Source of the DNA: Clusia tigrina
Taxonomy: Eukaryota; Arthropoda; Insecta; Diptera; Clusiidae
Assembly (NCBI GenBank): GCA_920105625.2
Contig: OV050030.1
Span: 73,175,900-73,239,899, forward strand
Direction: 5' to 3'
Length of the DNA stretch: 64,000 nt
Under the pieces are notes generated by a model, which worked only from the letters and a program-made list of their open reading frames with translations, made no database searches and was not told where the DNA came from. A program made the position numbers and the translations under genes. Shown one piece after another: positions 42,076-53,240 of the stretch (positions are counted from its first letter, which is position 1; the number at the start of each line of letters is the position of its first letter).

Positions 42076-43505
42076 CGCGACGAAGAGCAGGTATTAATTT
42101 CACAGTTATGACGTGTCGCGTCGTCAGCGACGTTCTCATGGGTCGGAATCCATCTCCAGGCATTCGGATGAGTATTGACGAGAATCTCCGCTATACGATG
42201 TGCTACGAACGGCTTATAGCGGCGATGCTCAGAGTTTATCCAAGTGATCACCATTGTTGAGTCGCTCCAGAAGACACATGAACTAACAGCAAGATCATGT
42301 TCCTCAACAACCATTTGCTCTAGGCGTGTACCCAACACAGCTGCTTGTAATTCGAGTCTTGGAACAGTCATCGATTTCACAGGCGCACATTTTGTTTTTG
42401 CACATACAAGTGTGGTTCCCACCATTCCATCATCCATTATATACCTCCAATAAGATACGGCAGCAAACGCTTGTTCACTGGCGTCTACAAGCACGTGCAG
42501 CTGCAGCTGCTTTGGCACACCTTTTTGAAAGTAACAGCATGGAATTTGAATAGATTTAGTTTTATGTACCTCTATTTGCCATTTTTTCCACGAGGCAGCA
42601 ACGTCAGAGAGTAGCGGCTCATCCCAGGCAATTTTCCGCTGCCAAACCTCACGCATCAATAGCTTTGCACCGACAGTCAAGTGACACAGAAATCCCATTG
42701 GGTCAAAAATAGACATGACATAGCTGAGCAGTTCTCTTTTTCTTGGTGGCCTACTCCCGTCAATAACATCCGCGTCCACGTGATCGGATCGAAGTTCGTA
42801 TCTGAATGTATCATCATGTGGCTGCCAGACCATGCCAAGCACTTTCTCAATTGTTTCATTATGGGCCCCAAAATGGCTGCTCCTCATGCCACCTGGTTCC
42901 TCGTCGCATCCCAGTGCTGTAATTACCGCTGCTGAATTGGAAATAAGCCCGCGCATTTGGAACCCGGCAGCTTCATGAATTTTGCGTACCTGTCTCCCAA
43001 CGCTCTGAGCTTGTATGACTGATTCGAAGCTGTCCACAATAATGTCAACGTAGTGATGCTTCACGATAGCTTTCACCGCACGTGGATACTTTTCTTTAAC
43101 CTCCAGTACCTTTAAAGTTTTAATGTATTGAGCCGCACATGGCGACCAAGCGGCTCCGAACGTCATTACTTGCATTTCATATATATCCATTGGCTGCTTG
43201 TCGTCGACCCTCTGGAGGAATCTTTGGGAACTCCTGTCTTCTGGTCGGATCAGAATTTGGTGGAACATCTCCTTGATGTCCCCACACAGGGCGATTTCCC
43301 CAATGCGAAAGTTGAATAGCACGGATGGCATAGGTTGATATTCTTGTGGTACCTTGAGCAAGCATGAATTGAGCGAAATACCATTGACAGATGCCGCTGC
43401 ATCATATACGAGACGCACTTTATCAGGCTTGTTGGGGTTCACAACGGCGAAAAGTGGCAGGTACCACACTCTTGGACCTACTACGCTGAGTTCCGCGGGC
43501 GTCAA
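41990..43505 (-). pseudogene. pol: RT / RNase H, BEL/Pao E1
   Basis: VRLVYDAAASVNGISLNS, FRIGEIALCGDIKEMFHQI, MTFGAAWSPCAAQYI, then KHHYVDIIVDSF in place of the YVDD catalytic box: the second Asp is Ile. RNase H: LVDASEQAFAAVSYW, VPRLELQAAVLG, WSDSTMVITWI, ENVADDATR. After LQDI a deletion of about 30 bp relative to E2 (46850-46880) shifts the frame. Confidence 0.87.
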
Positions 43506-44250
43506 TTTTCGGGCGTAGTTTTTGTTAATATAACTCTGTATAATAGTTTTATAGGCGGTGGCAAAAACGCTATTTTTTTCATCTTCCGCTCAATTCCTAC
43601 AAGTCGCCTCTCGGCCATTTCGTAGTTGTCTGGCAGTGCGATGCTATCACTTCTCCACAAGAGTCCAGTCTGGAACCTTCCATTAGCACGAAGCGTATTT
43701 ACTTTCAGAATATGCTCATCACGCAAATCTGTGTCGCTTTTTCAAGCTGGCGCCGGCCTTACCCCAGAGTTCTCTATGTCAAAATAATTTTCCACTAAAG
43801 TATGTAGTCTTTGGTCGCTGACCACACTCACATGTAGGCACGTCGCTGTTGATGCAACGGTCCTTCTGCTGGGTCCAAAAACCACCCATCCCAATTCCGT
43901 TTTGGCATCATACGGTCCACGACATCACAGTTTTAATGTTTCTGAGGGCAATCCCATTTGGCAATGGTCTAACCCAATTAGCAATTTCGGCGTAACGTTG
44001 GTGAATGGCTTCGGCAGGTGGAGTAGGGGTGCAGGGCTTCGACTCAAATCGTTTCCACCCAGGCTCTGCACCGGTAAATTGAGTTCAGACACGGCATAAA
44101 CTTGTCGCAAATCCTATTCCACTGACCTGAAGGTTGACTATAGTAGCCGGTTCCTGTGCCATTCTTGCTCCGACCCATTGAAGGCTCAGTTCGCGTTGTT
44201 GACCTCGAAGTCCTGGTGCCTGCATAAGATTTGCATACATCATTGTTATA
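43506..44250 (-). pseudogene. pol: Protease region, BEL/Pao E1, heavily decayed
   Basis: Only scattered matches, for example MGLPSETLKL and ELNLPVQSL in 44110-43925 and a GWVVFGPS-like segment near 43890. No protease catalytic loop is readable. Confidence 0.45.
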
Positions 44251-44571
44251 GATTATCCTTCATCCAGCGTGGCCACCTCTAAGGCATGAAAAGCACAAGC
44301 GGTTGCGCTTCGCCTCTACCGATCTATCAGCTACGCAACAATCCAGAAATTTCTTACAGGTATTTATCTTGTGTTATCCTTTGCAAATTGGATACCTGGC
44401 AAAGTTCGTGCTTAGATTCTCTCTACTTCGATTTTCGGTCGAGTGCAGTACTACCCGTCATTGGACGTCGCAGTGCACCTGCAGGGTGGAAACTAGATTC
44501 GCAACATCGCTCAACCAATTTCTAAAATCCCCGACGGTTGGATATAGTTTTATTGGGTAAGCGTACTTCGC
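44251..44571 (-). pseudogene. gag: Gag zinc-knuckle region, BEL/Pao E1
   Basis: NRLCFSCLRGGHAG followed by a stop and RII (about 44255-44310) is a CCHC knuckle (C-x2-C-x4-H). The remainder is frameshifted. Confidence 0.55.
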
Positions 44572-45504
44572 TCAGTCCATTCGTTTACTCATGGGACGCT
44601 TGCTAATTAATTCCTCCAGTAGCGTAGGGTTTGCGAGATGCTGCACTCCGCCGACAGACTGCAAAAAAATAGACAAGTTTTTAGTTTTGGTAGCAAACGG
44701 AATAATTTTGTCTACAGCGGATTCAGAAATTGGTGCAACTTCTTTAAATTGGCGCAACTGGCTACGTATTAATAGTTCTGGCCGACCAAATCTAAATTTC
44801 AGCTGCTCCATAACAGCACCCACGTTATCCGGATGGATAAGTAGCGATTTCACCACTTCCCTTGCTTCACCTTTGAGACATTTCACTATATGTGGCATTT
44901 GGGCATGGTTTAAGAACTGCGAGGTTTGATTAAACGGTGCGGCCCATGTGGTTGTTGGTAGCGACGTAGTTGTATATGTTACGGCCGGAGAAATGTTTAG
45001 TAACGGCGAAGGTGGCAGAGGATTAGCGAACGTCAACTGCAACTGCGACGCGCCGCCGTGTGTACTGTTTAGCGTCGGCGGCACCGAAACAGTTCCGCTA
45101 CAAAGGTACGCTTCCTCCCAGGTCTGACGTTGGTTAACACTTGGACTCAGCTGCGACTGTGTGTTTCGCAATTGAGTCTCTAAAATCTTAATTTGCTGTA
45201 GTAGGAAACTCACCTGTTGTGCGGCATTGCTCTCATTTATATATGGGAGTCATGCGGTGGCGGCTTTTGCACCGCTGGAGACTGTGGCAACGATTTCGCT
45301 GGTTATGGCTGCGCTTGTGCTATTTGTGGCGGTTGTGGCATATGCGGCTGTGTTTGCAGTTGGAGTGACGGCGACTGTGGAAGCACTTAACGAATCTTTA
45401 AATGCTGTGGATGCATTTGCGGCGGTTGTGGTGGGTGCCGATTTATGCATAGCGTTCCAACACCGTGGTGTGGTTGTTTCTCCGCAAAATCTAGGGCGTT
45501 TCAT
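44572..45504 (-). pseudogene. gag: Gag, BEL/Pao E1
   Basis: ATG at 45504 (MKRPRFCGETTTPRC), Ala/Thr-rich to a stop at 45250. It then continues from about 45235 (QVSFLLQQIKILETQLRN) with a coiled coil and the capsid-like MPHIVKCLKGEAREVVKSLL, DNVGAVMEQLKFRFGRPELL and MLEELISKRP-like sequence. The usual segment between the coiled coil and LKGEA is missing (a deletion near SQFLNHAQ). Ends at 44572. Confidence 0.75.
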
Positions 45505-45794
45505 TCCTTTCTTAACATTATTTGAGAGTCACACGTGGGTTTTTGTCAAGTCAAATAAATGGTAGCAATCAGTCCGCTGACCGCGGATTTTTTCTGGCAA
45601 GCAGCGCATTGTATACACTGTATGTCCGCTGGCTGCGGTTGTTGACTGGCAGCGCTGCTTTCTGTAAACTGTCTCTTGCTGGCTGTGGCGTAGTGGTTGG
45701 CAGCGCTGCTTTCTATAAACTGTTTATCCGCTGGCTGCCGAGTAGTGGCTTCAAAAAATGTTAAAGTATATCAAATAAACTGCGAAATAAAAAT
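45505..45794 (-). other. 5' leader of BEL/Pao E1
   Basis: Contains three imperfect copies of a CCGCTGGCTGC / GGCAGCGCTGCTTTCT motif (about 45610-45745). No clear primer-binding site is seen next to the LTR. Confidence 0.5.
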
Positions 45795-46099
45795 TGTAGC
45801 GTCGACGAAATCCAAGGGCTTTTGAAATAGAATGCAGTACGTTTATTAAAACAAAATACATACATTTATTTCTAACGACATGGAATAAAGAATACATTAT
45901 TAAAAAGAACCTCTCTCTATGAACGCTGACGACACTTCTAATCTTTAATCACTTTACAGCTCGTGAGCTCGATGTTCGAAACAGAGACACAAACTCGGAA
46001 AGCTTACAAGTACAGTTTAAAAGTAGAGCTTCGTTACATTTATGTTACATTAGAATATTACATTTATGTTACAATAGAATATTAGGGCATTTTGTTAAA
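45795..46099 (-). repeat. LTR shared by BEL/Pao E1 (5') and E2 (3'), 305 bp
   Basis: Same sequence as 40545-40884 minus about 35 bp. On its left is E1's leader; on its right is the polypurine tract and pol end of E2. One LTR therefore serves two tandem element bodies. Confidence 0.85.
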
Positions 46100-47280
46100 T
46101 CCCCACACCCGTGAATCACTCAGATTCACTCTATTCAACGTCCAAAACGGCCAGCTTTGATGTTGGACGACGGAGCAGCCATATGCTTGTTCGGACATCT
46201 GCTCGCCTGATTTCGGCATCAGCTCTAACTAAATGGTCTAACGAACGGCAACAAGCGATCTTCAGGAAGAGGCCTCATAATGGGCGTGACTGGCTTAGAG
46301 CGCATTATCCTGCACTCGCAACAGTTCGCGATGACATATTGTAGAACTCGCCTCACCTGGACGAACCAGAATTTTCGCCTGATTTCACCGATCGTCGCCT
46401 CAATATTTTGATGCTTCATCCCTCGGTGATCACCGGCCACTATTAGCGTTGTAAAACGGTGCTTCGGTGGCAGAACAATTGGATGCACGGTTTGGAAAGG
46501 AAGCCAGCTGGCTGCCTCAATTCGGCCACCTACTCTTGTGACGCGATCCTTATCCAAGTAAGGTACCAGGCCGCATAGCTGACTGCTCTTGGGCAACGTT
46601 TGACCTTCTGCCAGTCGATTTATATCCTCAGCGTACACCTCAGCTTGAGCTTGTCTACACAATAATATCTCAGCTGCATCCAGCTCGCTTATGGTCAGAC
46701 CATGGTCGTCATTACCTGGGCGTAGTCGGCGGGTGCGATTGGTGAACCTTATGATCCAGGCAGTAATCCGTTTTAATCTATTATAGGACGAGAAACGATT
46801 AAATTCCATAAACACATTGCTAGAGACAAGAAAAACTGGCTTTTCAAGAATCTCTTCTTCATTTCCGACTTTATTGCAAGCTGCAAGAATGTCTTGAAGC
46901 CAAGACTCCTCTGGCATTGACAAGAATGTAGGACCCCTGAACCAACGCGACGAAGAGCAAGTATTAATATCACAGTTACGACGTGTCGCGTCGTCAGCGA
47001 CGTTCTCATGGGTCGGAATCCATCTCCAAGCATTCGGATGAGTATTGGTGAGAATCTCCGCTATAAGATGTGCTACGACCGGCTTGTAGCGGCGGTGCTC
47101 AGACTTTATCCAATTGATCACCGTTGTTGAGTCGCTCCAGAAGACTCATGAACTAACAGCAAGATCATGTTCGTCAAGAACCATTTGCTCTAGCCGTGTA
47201 CCCAACACAGCTGTTTGTAATTCGAGTCTTGGAACAGTCATCGGTTTCACAGGCGCACATTTTGGTTTTGCACATACAAG
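46100..47280 (-). pseudogene. pol: BEL/Pao E2, partial body (RNase H and integrase)
   Basis: Near-identical to E1 40885-42400 apart from a deletion of about 380 bp joining 46224 to 46225 (the integrase core is lost). The RNase H end and integrase zinc domain (47121-46225) are in one open frame, including the segment that is deleted in E1. The body is cut at 47280. Confidence 0.87.
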
Positions 47281-47313
47281 TGTTACATTAGAATATTAGG
47301 GCATTGTGCTACA
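47281..47313 (-). repeat. LTR remnant of E2
   Basis: TGTTACATTAGAATATTAGG plus GCATTGTGCTACA equals the last 33 bp of the E LTR. It is followed by the CCGTC duplication, so it marks the outer end of the E1/E2 insertion. Confidence 0.75.
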
Positions 47314-48234
47314 CCGTCCAACCAGTAAGCGTGGCCATGCTAGAGCGCAAAATATCCATAAGAGTGTTTCGATATTTCCCTCTAATCACAATTTCCAAAT
47401 CGTCAGCATAGGAGTTGACGTGGCAACCCCCCTATCTAGGGCTAGCAGTAAGGAATTTACGAAATTCCAGTGCAGGGTGGAGAGAGCTCTTCACTGTGGA
47501 GTGCCTCTGCAGACCTGTCTGCTTAAAGTGTAGGTACTTTTCTGCTGACGTGTTTATACTCTATCAGTGCAACCTCATTAGGATCAACGCCCAAAGCTTC
47601 TAACGCTCCTGTAATGGCGTTAGCTTTTATGTTGTTAAAAGCGCCTTCTATGACAATGAACGCCGCCAGTGCAAAATCCTTCTGCTGGATGGCTTTCCCA
47701 CTATAGGAATAAGTACGTGTTACGCCGTCTCTATCGATTTGCCCTTTGTGTATGAATGTTGTGCCGAGGAGATTCTAGCAGTTGGTATAGCTTCCCGTAA
47801 GTGTGCATCCATAAATCTCTCCAATGTTTTTAGGGGAAAGACGTGAGACTGATTGGTCTAAAGTCTTTAGGATTTACATGTGAGGACCTGCCCGCTTTGG
47901 GTATGAAAGAAACCTTGGTTGCTCTCCATATTAGGAGAATAGCCCAGGTTAAGACAGCTTCTAACCTGGAAAATGCGTATCTAAGAGAAGAGCTAAAGAT
48001 ACCTCGCTCCATTCGCTCCACACACCACGTGGACCTTTTAGGTGGCCCAGGTTGTATGCTGTCATCGCTAGGATTCCCCTTAGTCTGGCTGCTTCCGATA
48101 TTTCTGCCACATCCCTACAATAATTTTGCCAGGACTCTTGTTGCGGAGTTCTGATTGATTTTTTGTATGTTTTTAGTTCAGCCTTATAGGCTTCCCAGTG
48201 CGAGGGCAAACCGGAAGTTTAAGCCCTGTTGAAT
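47314..48234 (-). pseudogene. Reverse transcriptase of LINE F
   Basis: SFIPKAGRSSHVNPKDF and RPISLTS (48021-47830), the RT fingers of LOA-like LINEs. YADDLEIVIRGKY (about 47420-47390) is the catalytic box. The linker (AYKAELKTYKKSIRTPQQES) lies at 48209-47961. Stops are present throughout. Confidence 0.8.
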
Positions 48235-48880
48235 TACCGCCTATTAGACTTCCGGAGATGGCCTAGATCCATCGACCAACAAGGTGGTTTATTCTTGCCT
48301 CTCAGTTTCACAACCGGGCACCCGGCTGTCAGTGAAATATTCAAGGCCCTGGTGACCTGATTTATCAGCCCGTCTAATTCCACAGGGTCAGACGGGGGAT
48401 TCCTTGACAGTGAATCCATGAGCGTCTTGCTATACTGTAGCTAGTCCGTTCTCCGTATATCTCTATACGTCTTATCTATAGATATGGATGGTCAGAGTAG
48501 GAATTTCCATTCGAAAATCTTCATCTTACATTATTCGCGAAATGATCGAAGGTAATATCCAAAACTTCTATTCTGTATTATAAAAGTCGGCTCTGAGCCT
48601 AAATTTAGGACAGTAAGCTTATTTTCAATGATAAAGTCTAAAACTGACCTCTTGCATTTGTGGCGGTACTACCCCACAATGTATTGTGGGCGTTAATATC
48701 TCTGGAGAGAACCAAGTAACTGTTGGCTGCGGCTGCCTCCATCACCAATGTCCGTACCTCCTTCGGTGGGGCGTCCTTGTCATGGGGCATATAGGCAGAG
48801 GCTATCCAGAATCTGATATTTTGCAGCTCAATGCGTGCCGCCACTGTATCGCCATTGCTTAACTGAGGGAGCAAGAAGAT
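48235..48880 (-). pseudogene. Endonuclease remnant and linker of LINE F
   Basis: FWIASAYMPHDKDAPP and VLSRDINAHNTLWGST (compare the D-N-A-H segment of LINE endonucleases), then CPVVKLRGKNKPPCWS. The N-terminal part of the domain is absent: at 48884 LINE G's 3' end begins. Confidence 0.75.
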
Positions 48881-48959
48881 ATAAATTATTATTATTAACA
48901 GGCTAAAAGAACACCGCGACCTAAGAGATCTATTTTGCAGCCTCGTACCCAACTAATTA

Positions 48960-49410
48960 ATTTGAACTAGGTGATTTGGAGATACGAACCCACTGCCTAG
49001 GTAATTATGTCTGCGTCTTGCCACCGCTGGGCAACTGCATAGAATGTGTTCTGCTATTTCCTGCTCCTCTTGACAGAGTCGACAGGAATCGTCCTCTACC
49101 ACGCCTATTTTTTTCAGATGGTAATTTAGTCTAGAGTGTCCTGTTAAAAGTTCAGTATAGAGTTTGATGTCATTTCTGCTGAGGTTTCAAGAAGCATCTA
49201 CCCTGATGTGTTCAGGATCAACGAGTAGTCTCGACTGCCGCATGCCTTTTTGGGCTCTACAGTAGTTTAGCAGACCTCGTTTTTCCTGTTCGCACAACAG
49301 GTTATTTGTGTAGCTGCTGTTTACCCCACAGAAGGGTTCTTGACCTATAAAGGCAGGTCAGGCCAGGGTTGTCTGCGCCCCTTTTTGCCAAAGAGTCTGC
49401 CATTTCGTTG
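48960..49410 (-). pseudogene. C-terminal zinc domain of LINE G ORF2
   Basis: About 49060-49140 translate as HLKKIGVVEDDSCRLCQEEQ then EIAEHILCSCPAVA: C-x2-C...H...C, as in LINE F but clearly a different copy. Frame breaks separate it from RNase H. Confidence 0.7.
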
Positions 49411-49468
49411 CCCTCATATCCCTCATGTCCCTCATATCCCTCATGCCCCTCATGTCCCTCATGTCCCG
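49411..49468. repeat. 9-bp tandem repeat expansion in RNase H of LINE G
   Basis: On the minus strand the VPGHEG...GNEMAD motif is expanded by in-frame 9-bp units encoding (H/Y)EG: VPGH-EG-HEG-HEG-YEG-HEG-YEG-NEMAD. Related LINEs have about four residues between VPGH and GNE. Confidence 0.85.
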
Positions 49469-50100
49469 GTACTCACATTAGCGTAACAGAGTTTCTCGCT
49501 GCTAGAGTATTGAGGAGTTTAGACCACAGCCAGACCAGATTTGATTAGAATGAGAAGTTTATTCCTGATTTCAGAGCTGCCTGGCTATCTGAGAGTATGC
49601 ATAATTTGGTGTCGCGTGTACTCCTGCGTAGACATTCTCTAACACATAACTCTAAAGCGTGGACCTCCGTCTGAAAAATGGAAGCTGTTTTTCCCATTGC
49701 AATTGCTTTTTGGAAATTTGGCCCTACAATTCCAGCTCCTGCACTGCCATCTTCCATTTTGGACCCATCTGTATACCACAACTGTGAGTCCTGTTTTATT
49801 ATTATTTCATTGTTTCTGCAAGCTGAACGGTCACTGATGACCACTTTGAAGTGCTTGGAGAAGTCTAATTTTCTGTCCATTTTGTCGAAGACCATGAGGC
49901 ACGGAGAATTCCAGACAGTGTCCAGAATCTTTGCGTGTCTCGATAGGTTGCCTTTTTCAAGATGGGCTAGATTAGGTAGCCTTAGGGCCGCGCTGGCCAC
50001 CATCCTCTTAACTTCAAGGTGTAGAGGAGTCAGTCTAGTGATCATTCCCAAAGCTAGTGTGGGGCACGTTCTCATTGCTCACGGTGAATCTTGTTAAGGG
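49469..50100 (-). pseudogene. RNase H of LINE G
   Basis: WYTDGSKMEDGSAGAGIVG, FQTEVHALELCVRE and ILSDSQAALKS (50075-49545) are the first RNase H motifs. Nonsense codons follow before VPGH (49468). Confidence 0.82.
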
Positions 50101-50253
50101 TCATTTGAGCTTTTGTTTGGTTTACTTTTGGCCACCATACCAACGAAGCGTATGTAATCAATGGTACTATTATTGTTTTATATGACCACGCCATAATTTT
50201 TGGCCGCAGTCCCCATGTTTTACCGTACAACCTCTGGCAAGCGTAGGTTGCTC

Positions 50254-51120
50254 TTAAGGCATACTAGTTATGTATGATAAGTGGTTTTTCCAAGTTAGAG
50301 TTTTGTCTAGGATTATTCCCAGATATTTTATTTCATTGGACATTCTGGTTAAGGGTACCACGTTTGTTTTATTCGGATTTATCGATAGGCCCTTCTCCTG
50401 AAACCAGTTTTGAATGATGTCAAGAGCTAGTTGCACGCGATCTGTTACGGTAGAGTCAAACTTGCCTCTGACCATAATTACCAAATCATCCGCAAAGCCC
50501 TGAACTTCGTATCCGGGGTCATTGAGAGTTTGTAAGAGCTAGTCGATAACCAATAACCATAGGAGTGGCGATAGATCGTGGCGAATCAACACCTTGCCGA
50601 AGTAGGCATGGTTGTATATTATCGACACCTGGGGATTTGAATGGTCTAAAAGTGGAGGTAGCCCATTTGGTGGTGTTGACGGTAAAGATTCTGCGAGCCA
50701 GTGAGAGCTCCCTCCGTGTAGGCATCAAGATACGAGTATTCTCGATGATTTCACTATCCTCTCCACTAGTGGCGCAGCCTGGAAAGTGAGTGTCCAACAA
50801 AAGCTGTCCCGTCTCTTCCAGGCTCTCCGTACAATTTTCGTCAATCTTCTTGAGTGTAGAAAGGCCATTTGAGTGATCTTTATTGAGTGATTTCTGGAGT
50901 CGGATAGCTGCTGGGAGAGTTTCAATCTCCTCACAGTACTTTTTCCATGAGTCTCTCTTAGATCTTCTCAACTCATTATTATGGGCCGTTAAGGCACTTA
51001 TATAGGATGCCCAGTCACCATTAGAATTGGCTCTATTAAAGAGTTGATGAGCTTTTTTGCGCAAAATGATTAGCTCCGCACTCCACCAGGGGACGCTCCT
51101 AGAACGTTTCTTCACAACTA
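50254..51120 (-). pseudogene. ORF2 linker and RT remnant of LINE G
   Basis: 51115-50519: SRSVPWWSAELIILRKKAHQ, FRPFKSPGVDNIQP. 50484-50254: after GFADD, LVIMVRGKFDSTVTD, GLSINPNKTNVVPLT, KYLGIILDKTLTWK. The RT middle between SPG.D and FADD is missing apart from about 35 codons. Confidence 0.8.
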
Positions 51121-51274
51121 GATTGCAACTATTTTCAAAAGCCTCAATTAATTTATTATCATTTTTTTAATTCAATATGTAGTTCCTAGGGGTTACTTAT
51201 TTTTTCACTAAGGTAGGCAATATTTTGCTCTAAGTAAAAGTTAAAAATGGGTGAGTTGGTCTTCCTAACATTTC

Positions 51275-51840
51275 TTATTTCGAAGGTGCCTCCAATTTTT
51301 GCCTTTTGGCGACCTCACCTGTCTCTTCTGCCGAGCGTTGCCTCTTTGGGGCTATAACCGCCGGTTTACCCAAGCCGGATAGCACACCCCTTGTCCACTC
51401 TACCGATTTGGCCTGCTCCTCAGTGAGCTGGCCCATGGGTAGAGCCTCAGATTTGGCCATGACCCTAATGGTCGCCTTCCTATCACAATAGGCCTGCTTT
51501 GAAGGACAGATATGTTTTTTCGGTCCCCCTGCCATACCCCAGAACCTTCTTTGAGCTGCTGGGTCCCTCTACTGGTTTGGGTTTTCACCACCTCCCCCAG
51601 GTTTCTCCCTGCAATGCTCCAATGACCAAAACGAGAGACCGGTTTCCCCAGGCCTCCACGTTCCCCGCTACCAGCACTCGTGCTGGGACCGCCTAGGCCC
51701 CTTCTGCCTCCTGCTGCTATCGATCTGTCTACCACCCTTGTATTAGCGGTAGACAGGATCGTCTCTATCGGTTTTTTGGGAGGACCGCCCTCCTTTAGTT
51801 TTGAATTTTTAGAAATTGGTTTAAACATATATCGTCCCAC
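51275..51840 (-). pseudogene. ORF1 of LINE G
   Basis: ATG at 51840 (MGRYMFKPISKNSKL). Basic, Gly/Arg-rich, continuing after a frameshift near 51535 into MAGGPKKHICPSKQAYCDRK and EEQAKSVEWTRGVLSGLGKP. It ends at 51275, right next to endonuclease C-terminal sequence (EIRNVRKTN), so the endonuclease core has been deleted. I do not recognise a domain with certainty. Confidence 0.55.
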
Positions 51841-52129
51841 GACTATCTGACAAGAGAGGTCCGCTCGCGCAGAGGTCCGAGTGTGCGGGTAAGGCTAGAT
51901 AGAACCGGATGGACACCAAGTATCCAGAGCACTCCGTTCGAGACTGGGCTAGTTTTTAATCTGGGTCCACAGCCAGGTTGAGCATCGAGACGGGTCGTAT
52001 GACATCATGCTCCAAGCCAGACTTTTTTATAGATTTTATCTCCATCGTTATTGACTCCTCAGTATAGATACGTAATGTTCTGTTAAAAATAGCAGGGTTA
52101 CCACGATTGCAGGATGAGACTCTTCGCCA

Positions 52130-53240
52130 CGCACTATCGGTCTAGATGGGATAGAGGCTAATGTTCCTAGAACTATAATCGCATATTCCCTGCGAAACTT
52201 ACAATTCAACCCCAAAATAATTATTAACATCCCATCGATTATAATTAACTTGCAGAAACATCCCATGCGTAATGCACAGCCAATGAAAATAACAAACCGC
52301 AAATTCACTTGGCTAAAATAACGTCAGTACATTAGCAGGCATCTAAAGACTGATCCACTGTTAAAAACAGCAGAGGATATAGACTTCCTTATTGACGAAC
52401 TTAGCGCACTACTGGTCTCAGGAGCCGTGTATGCAACTGCTGCAACTAAATCATCTTCATACTCCAAAAGAACTATCACTTCCGGATATATTGATGCGCT
52501 GGCAAGAGAAAAAAGACGTATTAGAAAAGAGTGGCAGAGGGCTCGATCACCCATGTTGAAGCAAAAACTAGCTGAAGCTGATCAACGTCTAAGAAAAGCC
52601 CTTAGAAATCAGAGGGATATAAGTTTAAGAGAGTTCACAGCAAAACTTACTCCAGGCAAGAACACAAACTACTCTTTGTGGATAAAATGTAAATTCGTCA
52701 AAAGTCCGCAAGAACATAATACACCCTTTAGAATTGAAAATGGGAAATGGGCTAGAAACAATGCTGAAAAAGCAAATATATTTTCAAACCCACTCAAAGG
52801 TCTGTTTAAACCAAATCCACCTTCGAACAGCTTCGCAAAACCAAATATTAAAGTTCTTAAAACTCACCATCAGGTTAAGTACAGTTTTAAAAAATTGGCT
52901 CTTGCTATAAAAACGAACTGTAAGGCGAGCAAAGAATGATATCTCAATTGCATCAGGTTAATTCTAAACTTGTTCAATGCAGATCTTCGAATAGGATACT
53001 TCCCAAATATTTGGAAATTGTCAGTAATAAAAATGATCTGCAAGCTGGGTAAAGAACCCACCAATTCTTCTTCATACAGACCTATCAGCCTATTGTATAT
53101 ACTTTCCAAGCTGTTTGAAAGCATATTTTTGAACAAGATGCAACCGCATGTTGACACCTTGATCCCAAGTCACCAATTTGGCTTTCGGAGAAACCATGGA
53201 TCAATTCAAAACGGTCGTGTAACTATACGGACGTGTAATC
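52130..53240 (+). pseudogene. Jockey-like LINE fragment: endonuclease end, linker, RT start (left arm)
   Basis: 52427-52939 encodes the linker (YIDALAREKRRIRKEWQRAR, REFTAKLTPGKNTNYSLW). 52970-53240 encodes RT motifs: RIGYFPNIWKLSVIKMICKL, SSSYRPISLLYILSKLFE and SHQFGFRRNHGS, then it breaks off near 53215. Jockey-clade by the SYRPISLL and HQFGFR forms. Confidence 0.82.

Larger units (their letters stand above)
40545..46099 (-). mobile_element. BEL/Pao retrotransposon E1
   Basis: Minus strand, between LTRs 40545-40884 and 45795-46099. Gag (about 45504-44270), decayed protease, RT/RNase H (43505-41990), integrase (about 42075-40916). Internal deletions in gag and integrase. A different family from C and P by sequence. 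Confidence 0.88.
39060..48880 (-). mobile_element. RNase-H-bearing LINE F (LOA/R1/I-like), split by BEL/Pao E1/E2
   Basis: Minus strand. Endonuclease fragment (48638-48880), linker and RT (47314-48419), a gap filled by E1/E2 (40545-47313), then post-RT segment, RNase H and zinc tail (40544 down to about 39090). Reading across the gap is continuous in content: YADDLEIVIRGKY on the right side, then a NPDKMELILFS-like segment on the left side. 5' truncated by LINE G at 48884. All domains carry stops or frameshifts. Confidence 0.82.
48884..51955 (-). mobile_element. LINE G (LOA/I-like), internally deleted, with (TAA)n tail
   Basis: The 3' end at 48884-48898 reads TTAATAATAATAA on the minus strand, the (TAA)n tail type of I-like LINEs. 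ORF1 at 51840-51275, ORF2 remnants below. The 5' end is placed near 51955 (CAGTCTCGAACGG) by its I/jockey-like start, without proof. Most of the endonuclease and the middle of RT are deleted. Confidence 0.75.

Noticed and set aside
49411..49468. CRISPR-like or generic satellite array
   Set aside because: The units are 9 bp, in frame and inside an RNase H motif; there are no spacers.
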